Below, one piece after another: positions 54,161-57,591 of a stretch of 57,591 bases of DNA. The notes under the pieces are model-generated. The model saw nothing but the letters and a program-made list of their open reading frames with translations. It made no database searches and was not told the DNA's origin. The stretch covers positions 1-57,591 of the forward strand of contig CAILZB010000029.1 of assembly GCA_903838565.1 (NCBI GenBank), given 5' to 3'. A program made the translations under genes and the position numbers. Each line of letters opens with the position of its first letter. The first letter of the stretch is position 1. Source of the DNA: an uncultured beta proteobacterium. Its GTDB lineage: Bacteria; Pseudomonadota; Gammaproteobacteria; Burkholderiales; Burkholderiaceae_C.

Positions 54161-57100
54161 ATGGCCGAATTCGCCACCGTCCTTGCCATTCATGGCAATG
54201 GCAACATCCTCGCCGTCGATGCCCAAGGCAACAGCCGCTCGCTCAAGATCGGTGACCACCTGAACAAGGGCGAAATCGTCCGCACCGTGGGCGAAGCCCG
54301 GGTCGAGCTGATGATGGAAGACGGCCGCGTGCTGGCCGTAGCGCCCACGCAAAGCGTGCGGCTGGACGAGAACGTGACCGAGTCCGAGCATCGGCCTACC
54401 GCCATGGACAGCGCGCTCAGCACGGCCGCGCTGGCGACCGACACCGTGATCCAGGCGCTGGAGCGCGGCACCGACCTGAGCCAGCAGCTCGAAGCCACTG
54501 CGGCCGGCCTGGGCGCAGGCGGCGGCAGCGACGGCGGCATCAGCTTTGTGCAGCTGCTGCGCATCACCGAGGGCGTGAGCCCGCTGTCCTACAGCTACAG
54601 CTTTGCCGCGCCCTCGCAGCAGCAGGTTCCCGCCGACAGCGGCGCTGGCGGCAGCGGCACCCCTTCCACCGTCAAAGCCACGGTCACGGTGGACCCGATC
54701 ACCTCGGACAACGTCGTCAATGCGGCTGAAAGCGCAGGCACGGTGGCGGTCACCGGCAGCGTCGGCGGCGACGCGAAGGCCGGCGACACCGTCTCGGTGA
54801 GCGTGAACGGCGTGGTCTACACCGGCACGGTGGCCGCCAACGGCAGCTTCAGCGTCAACGTGGCCGGTTCCGACCTGGCGGCCGACGCAGGCAAGAGCGT
54901 CAGCGTGAGCGTCACCGCCAGCGACGCCCTGGGCAATACCGGCAGCGCCAGCGCCGCGCACGCCTACACGGTGGACACCAGCGCCAGCGCCACGATCGCG
55001 GTGGACGCCATCACCGCCGACAACATCGTCAATGCCGCAGAAGCCGCAGGGAACGTGGCCGTCACCGGCACGGTCGGTGGCGACGCCAAGGTGGGTGACA
55101 CCGTGACGCTGAGCATCGGCGGCCACAGCTACACCACGACCGTGCTGGCAGGCTTGACCTTCAGCGCCAGCGTTCCCGGCAGCGTGCTGGCGAACAGCAG
55201 TACGGTGAGCGCCAGCGTCACCGCCAGCGACGCGAATGGCAACAGCGTCACCGTCAGCGACAACCACTCCTACACGGTGGACATCGCCACCAGCGCCAGC
55301 ATCAGCGTGGGCAGCGTCACTGCCGACAACGTCCTGAACGCGGCCGAAGCCGCCGGCAATGTCACCGTCACCGGCAGCGTGACGGGCGATGCCAAGCCCG
55401 GCGACACGGTCACGATCAGCGTGGGAACCCACTCCTATAACGGAACCGTGGCCGCCGACAACAGCTACAGCGTCAGCGTTCCAGGCGCCGATCTCGCGTC
55501 TGGCAACAGCATCAAAGCCAGCATCAGCACCACCGACGTCAACGGCAACACGGCCACGGCGAGCGCGGTGCATGGCTACACGGTGGACCTGTCCGCAACA
55601 GCGAGCATCACCGTGGACGCCGTCACGGCCGACAACGTCATCAACGCCGCCGAGGCTGCAGGCACGGTGGCCGTCACCGGCACGGTGGGCGGCGACGCCA
55701 AGGCCGGAGACGCAGTGACCCTGACGGTCAACGGAGTCAACTACCACGGCATGGTGGCCGCCAACGGCACCAGCTACAGCATCAACGTCGCCGGCGCCGA
55801 CCTGGTAGCGAGCAGCACGGTGCACGCCAGCGTGGCAGCGACCGACGCCGCAGGCAATACGGCGACTGGATCGGCAGACCACGGGTACACGGTGGACACC
55901 GCCGCAGCCGCTTCCATCACGGTGGACGCCGTCACGGCAGATAACGTCATCAACGCCGCCGAGGCTGCAGGCACGGTGGCCGTCACCGGTACGGTGGGCG
56001 GCGACGCCAAGGCCGGCGACGCCATCACGCTCAGCGTCAACGGCGTGAATTACCACGGCACCGTGGCCAGCAACGGCACGAGCTACAGCATCAACGTGGC
56101 CGGCTCCGACCTGGCAGTGGGCACGACGGTGCACGCCAGCGTGGCGGCGACCGACGCCGCAGGCAACACAGCGACCGCAACTGCAGACCGCGGCTATACG
56201 GTGGATACCACCGCAGCCGCTTCCATCGCGGTGGACTCAGTCACTGCAGACAACGTCATCAATGGGGCCGAAGCCGCAGGCGCCGTGGCCGTCACTGGGA
56301 CGGTGGCCGGCGACGCCAAGGTGGGTGACACCGTCACGCTGACCATCGGTAGCCACACCTACACCACAACCGTGCTGACAGGCTTGACCTTCAGCGCCAG
56401 TGTTCCGGGCGCCGTGTTGGCCGACAACAGCGCCGTGAGCGCCAGCGTCACCGCAAACGACGCCGCAGGAAACAGCGTCACCGTCAGCGACAGCCATTCC
56501 TACACGGTGAACATCGCAACCAGTGCCAGCATCACCGTGGGGACTGTCACCGCCGACAACGTCCTGAACGCAGCTGAAGCCGCTGGCAATGTCATCGTCA
56601 CCGGCACCGTGGCGGGCGACGCCAAGCCCGGAGACACCGTCACGATCAGCGTGGGGACCAACACCTACACCGGCAGCGTTGCCCCCGACAACAGCTACAG
56701 CATCGGCGTTTCAGGCGCCGACCTCGCGTCAGGCAGCACCATCAAGGCCAGCGTCACCACCACCGACGCCAACGGCAACACGGCCACGGCGAGCGCCGCG
56801 CACGGCTACTCCGTGGACCTGGCCGCAGCGGCCACGATCAGCGTGGACGCCATCACGGCCGACAACATCATCAATGCCGCTGAAGCAGGCGGCACGGTGG
56901 CCGTGAGCGGCACCGTCACAGGCGACGCCAAGGCGGGCGACGCCATCACGCTCAGCGTCAATGGCGTGAGTTACCACGGCACCGTGGCCAGCAACGGCAC
57001 GAGCTACAGCATCGACGTCGCAGGTTCCGATCTCAAGGCCGACAGCAACGTTCACGCCACGGTCGCTGCCAGCGACGCCGCCGGCAACACCCTTACTGCT

Positions 57101-57591
57101 GCTACAGACCACGCCTACACGGTAGACCTGGCCGCAGCAGCTTCCATCACGGTGGACGCGATCACCGCGGACAACATCATCAACGCGGCCGAGGCGGGCG
57201 GCCTAGTTGCCGTCACCGGCACGGTCGGCGGCGACGCAAAGGCAGGCGACGCAGTGACCCTGACGGTCAACGGCGCCAACTACCACGGCACCGTGGCCGC
57301 CAACGGAACGAGCTACAGCATCAATGTCGCGGGCTCCGACCTGGCAGCAAGCAGCAACGTTCACGCCACGGTCGCTGCCAGTGACGCTGCCGGCAACAGC
57401 ATCACCGCCGCCGCAGACCACGCTTACTCCGTGGACCTGGCCGCAGCTGCCACGATCGGCGTGGACGCGATCACCGCAGACAACATCGTCAACGCCGCTG
57501 AGGCTGGCTCCACGGTCGCCGTGACCGGAACGGTCGGCGGCGACGCCAAGAGTGGCGACGCAGTGACCCTGACGGTCAACGGCGTGGCTTA
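54161..57591 (+). CDS. lapA: Giant repetitive surface adhesin, N-terminal part (LapA-like)
   Basis: The first 1143 codons of a large adhesin cut by the right edge. Residues about 1-110 form a LapA-type retention module (HGNGNILAVDAQGNSRSLKI and GEIVRTVGEARVELMMEDGR), which acts as a periplasmic plug. The LapG-cleavable di-alanine follows in EATAAGLGAGG (residues 111-121; TAAG at 113-116, close to 107-110 in P. fluorescens LapA). A glycine-rich linker and ten tandem Ig-like repeats of 102-104 residues begin at residue 177 (GTG codon 54689). There is no classical signal peptide, in keeping with type I secretion. The C-terminal RTX/secretion signal lies beyond the window. Confidence 0.93.
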   Translation, partial: MAEFATVLAIHGNGNILAVDAQGNSRSLKIGDHLNKGEIVRTVGEARVELMMEDGRVLAVAPTQSVRLDENVTESEHRPTAMDSALSTAALATDTVIQALERGTDLSQQLEATAAGLGAGGGSDGGISFVQLLRITEGVSPLSYSYSFAAPSQQQVPADSGAGGSGTPSTVKATVTVDPITSDNVVNAAESAGTVAVTGSVGGDAKAGDTVSVSVNGVVYTGTVAANGSFSVNVAGSDLAADAGKSVSVSVTASDALGNTGSASAAHAYTVDTSASATIAVDAITADNIVNAAEAAGNVAVTGTVGGDAKVGDTVTLSIGGHSYTTTVLAGLTFSASVPGSVLANSSTVSASVTASDANGNSVTVSDNHSYTVDIATSASISVGSVTADNVLNAAEAAGNVTVTGSVTGDAKPGDTVTISVGTHSYNGTVAADNSYSVSVPGADLASGNSIKASISTTDVNGNTATASAVHGYTVDLSATASITVDAVTADNVINAAEAAGTVAVTGTVGGDAKAGDAVTLTVNGVNYHGMVAANGTSYSINVAGADLVASSTVHASVAATDAAGNTATGSADHGYTVDTAAAASITVDAVTADNVINAAEAAGTVAVTGTVGGDAKAGDAITLSVNGVNYHGTVASNGTSYSINVAGSDLAVGTTVHASVAATDAAGNTATATADRGYTVDTTAAASIAVDSVTADNVINGAEAAGAVAVTGTVAGDAKVGDTVTLTIGSHTYTTTVLTGLTFSASVPGAVLADNSAVSASVTANDAAGNSVTVSDSHSYTVNIATSASITVGTVTADNVLNAAEAAGNVIVTGTVAGDAKPGDTVTISVGTNTYTGSVAPDNSYSIGVSGADLASGSTIKASVTTTDANGNTATASAAHGYSVDLAAAATISVDAITADNIINAAEAGGTVAVSGTVTGDAKAGDAITLSVNGVSYHGTVASNGTSYSIDVAGSDLKADSNVHATVAASDAAGNTLTAATDHAYTVDLAAAASITVDAITADNIINAAEAGGLVAVTGTVGGDAKAGDAVTLTVNGANYHGTVAANGTSYSINVAGSDLAASSNVHATVAASDAAGNSITAAADHAYSVDLAAAATIGVDAITADNIVNAAEAGSTVAVTGTVGGDAKSGDAVTLTVNGVA
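54689..57591 (+). repeat. Tandem ~309-bp Ig-like repeats in the adhesin gene
   Basis: Repeats begin at 54689, 55001, 55307, 55613, 55922, 56231, 56537, 56843, 57152 and 57461 (the last cut by the edge). The consensus starts VDAITADNIINAAEA, followed by GTVAVTGTVGGDAKAGD and ends near HAYTVDLAAAASI. After the first copy, repeat lengths run 306-306-309-309, then repeat as a block: each copy matches its partner 1230 bp away. By sequence the block order is A-B-C-C, but the partial tenth copy is type C where A was expected. Confidence 0.9.

Noticed and set aside
54146..56134. A 662-codon open frame on the minus strand opposite the adhesin
   Set aside because: It is glycine-, alanine- and valine-rich and follows the repeat periodicity of the plus-strand gene; it is a mirror of the high-GC repetitive coding sequence.
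54689..57591. Regular repeats that could suggest a CRISPR or satellite array
   Set aside because: The period is about 309 bp, the frame is open throughout and the units encode Ig-like domains; there are no short direct repeats with unique spacers.

Overview
The window is high-GC DNA, clearly above 60% by eye except at the far left edge. Gene content and protein sequences point to a betaproteobacterium of the order Burkholderiales, most likely Comamonadaceae. The indicators are a Bug-type substrate-binding protein, MnmC, a soluble NAD-linked formate dehydrogenase beside an OFA-family carrier, a nitrite/sulfite reductase-type CysI with a DUF934 partner, and interspersed repeats of a kind I associate with that family. 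I see no rRNA, tRNA, CRISPR array or insertion sequence.

Region by region. 1-316 is the start of an unrecognised, lower-GC gene cut by the left edge. 462-8243 (minus strand) is an assimilatory sulfate reduction cluster: sulfite/sulfate permease, cysI, DUF934 protein, cysH (APS reductase type), cysD and cysN, followed by a 7Fe ferredoxin and a ferredoxin-NADP reductase-like flavoprotein that could feed electrons to CysI. 8439-11564 holds two convergent PAS proteins: a GGDEF-EAL protein and a degenerate GGDEF protein. 11712-14896 carries mnmC, yggX and cysK with a strong REP-like inverted repeat. 15300-24258 is mixed: a patatin-like lipase, a lipoprotein esterase, dsbB, a SIMPL protein, 3-hydroxybutyrate dehydrogenase, an alpha/beta hydrolase translationally coupled to relA, and an unusual chemoreceptor with a C-terminal Cache domain.

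24324-32728 (minus strand) is a formate module: OFA transporter, a fused gamma-beta FDH subunit, FDH alpha, FdhD and a LysR regulator, with a perfect T-N11-A box between lysR and the transporter. 32750-40398 (minus strand) holds a hybrid histidine kinase paired with a PhnD-like binding protein, then a NUDIX hydrolase, an FAH-family protein, a Bug protein, an ABM-fold protein, glyoxalase I and a thioesterase. A divergent marR-MFS pair at 40455-42147 has a palindromic operator.

42228-57591 is the most striking part: a compact c-di-GMP-controlled biofilm adhesin system of the Lap type. It contains a PAS-GGDEF diguanylate cyclase, a TolC-family outer-membrane channel fused to an OmpA domain, LapG-like protease, LapD-like c-di-GMP receptor, type I secretion ATPase and membrane fusion protein, a LuxR-type protein with a degenerate receiver, a small conserved protein of unknown function, and the first 1143 codons of a giant repetitive adhesin. 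The adhesin has a LapG-type cleavage motif and roughly 103-residue Ig-like repeats arranged in a higher-order 1230-bp pattern. The proposed working model is that high c-di-GMP lets LapD sequester LapG, so the adhesin stays tethered in the outer-membrane pore, which in this organism could itself be anchored to peptidoglycan.
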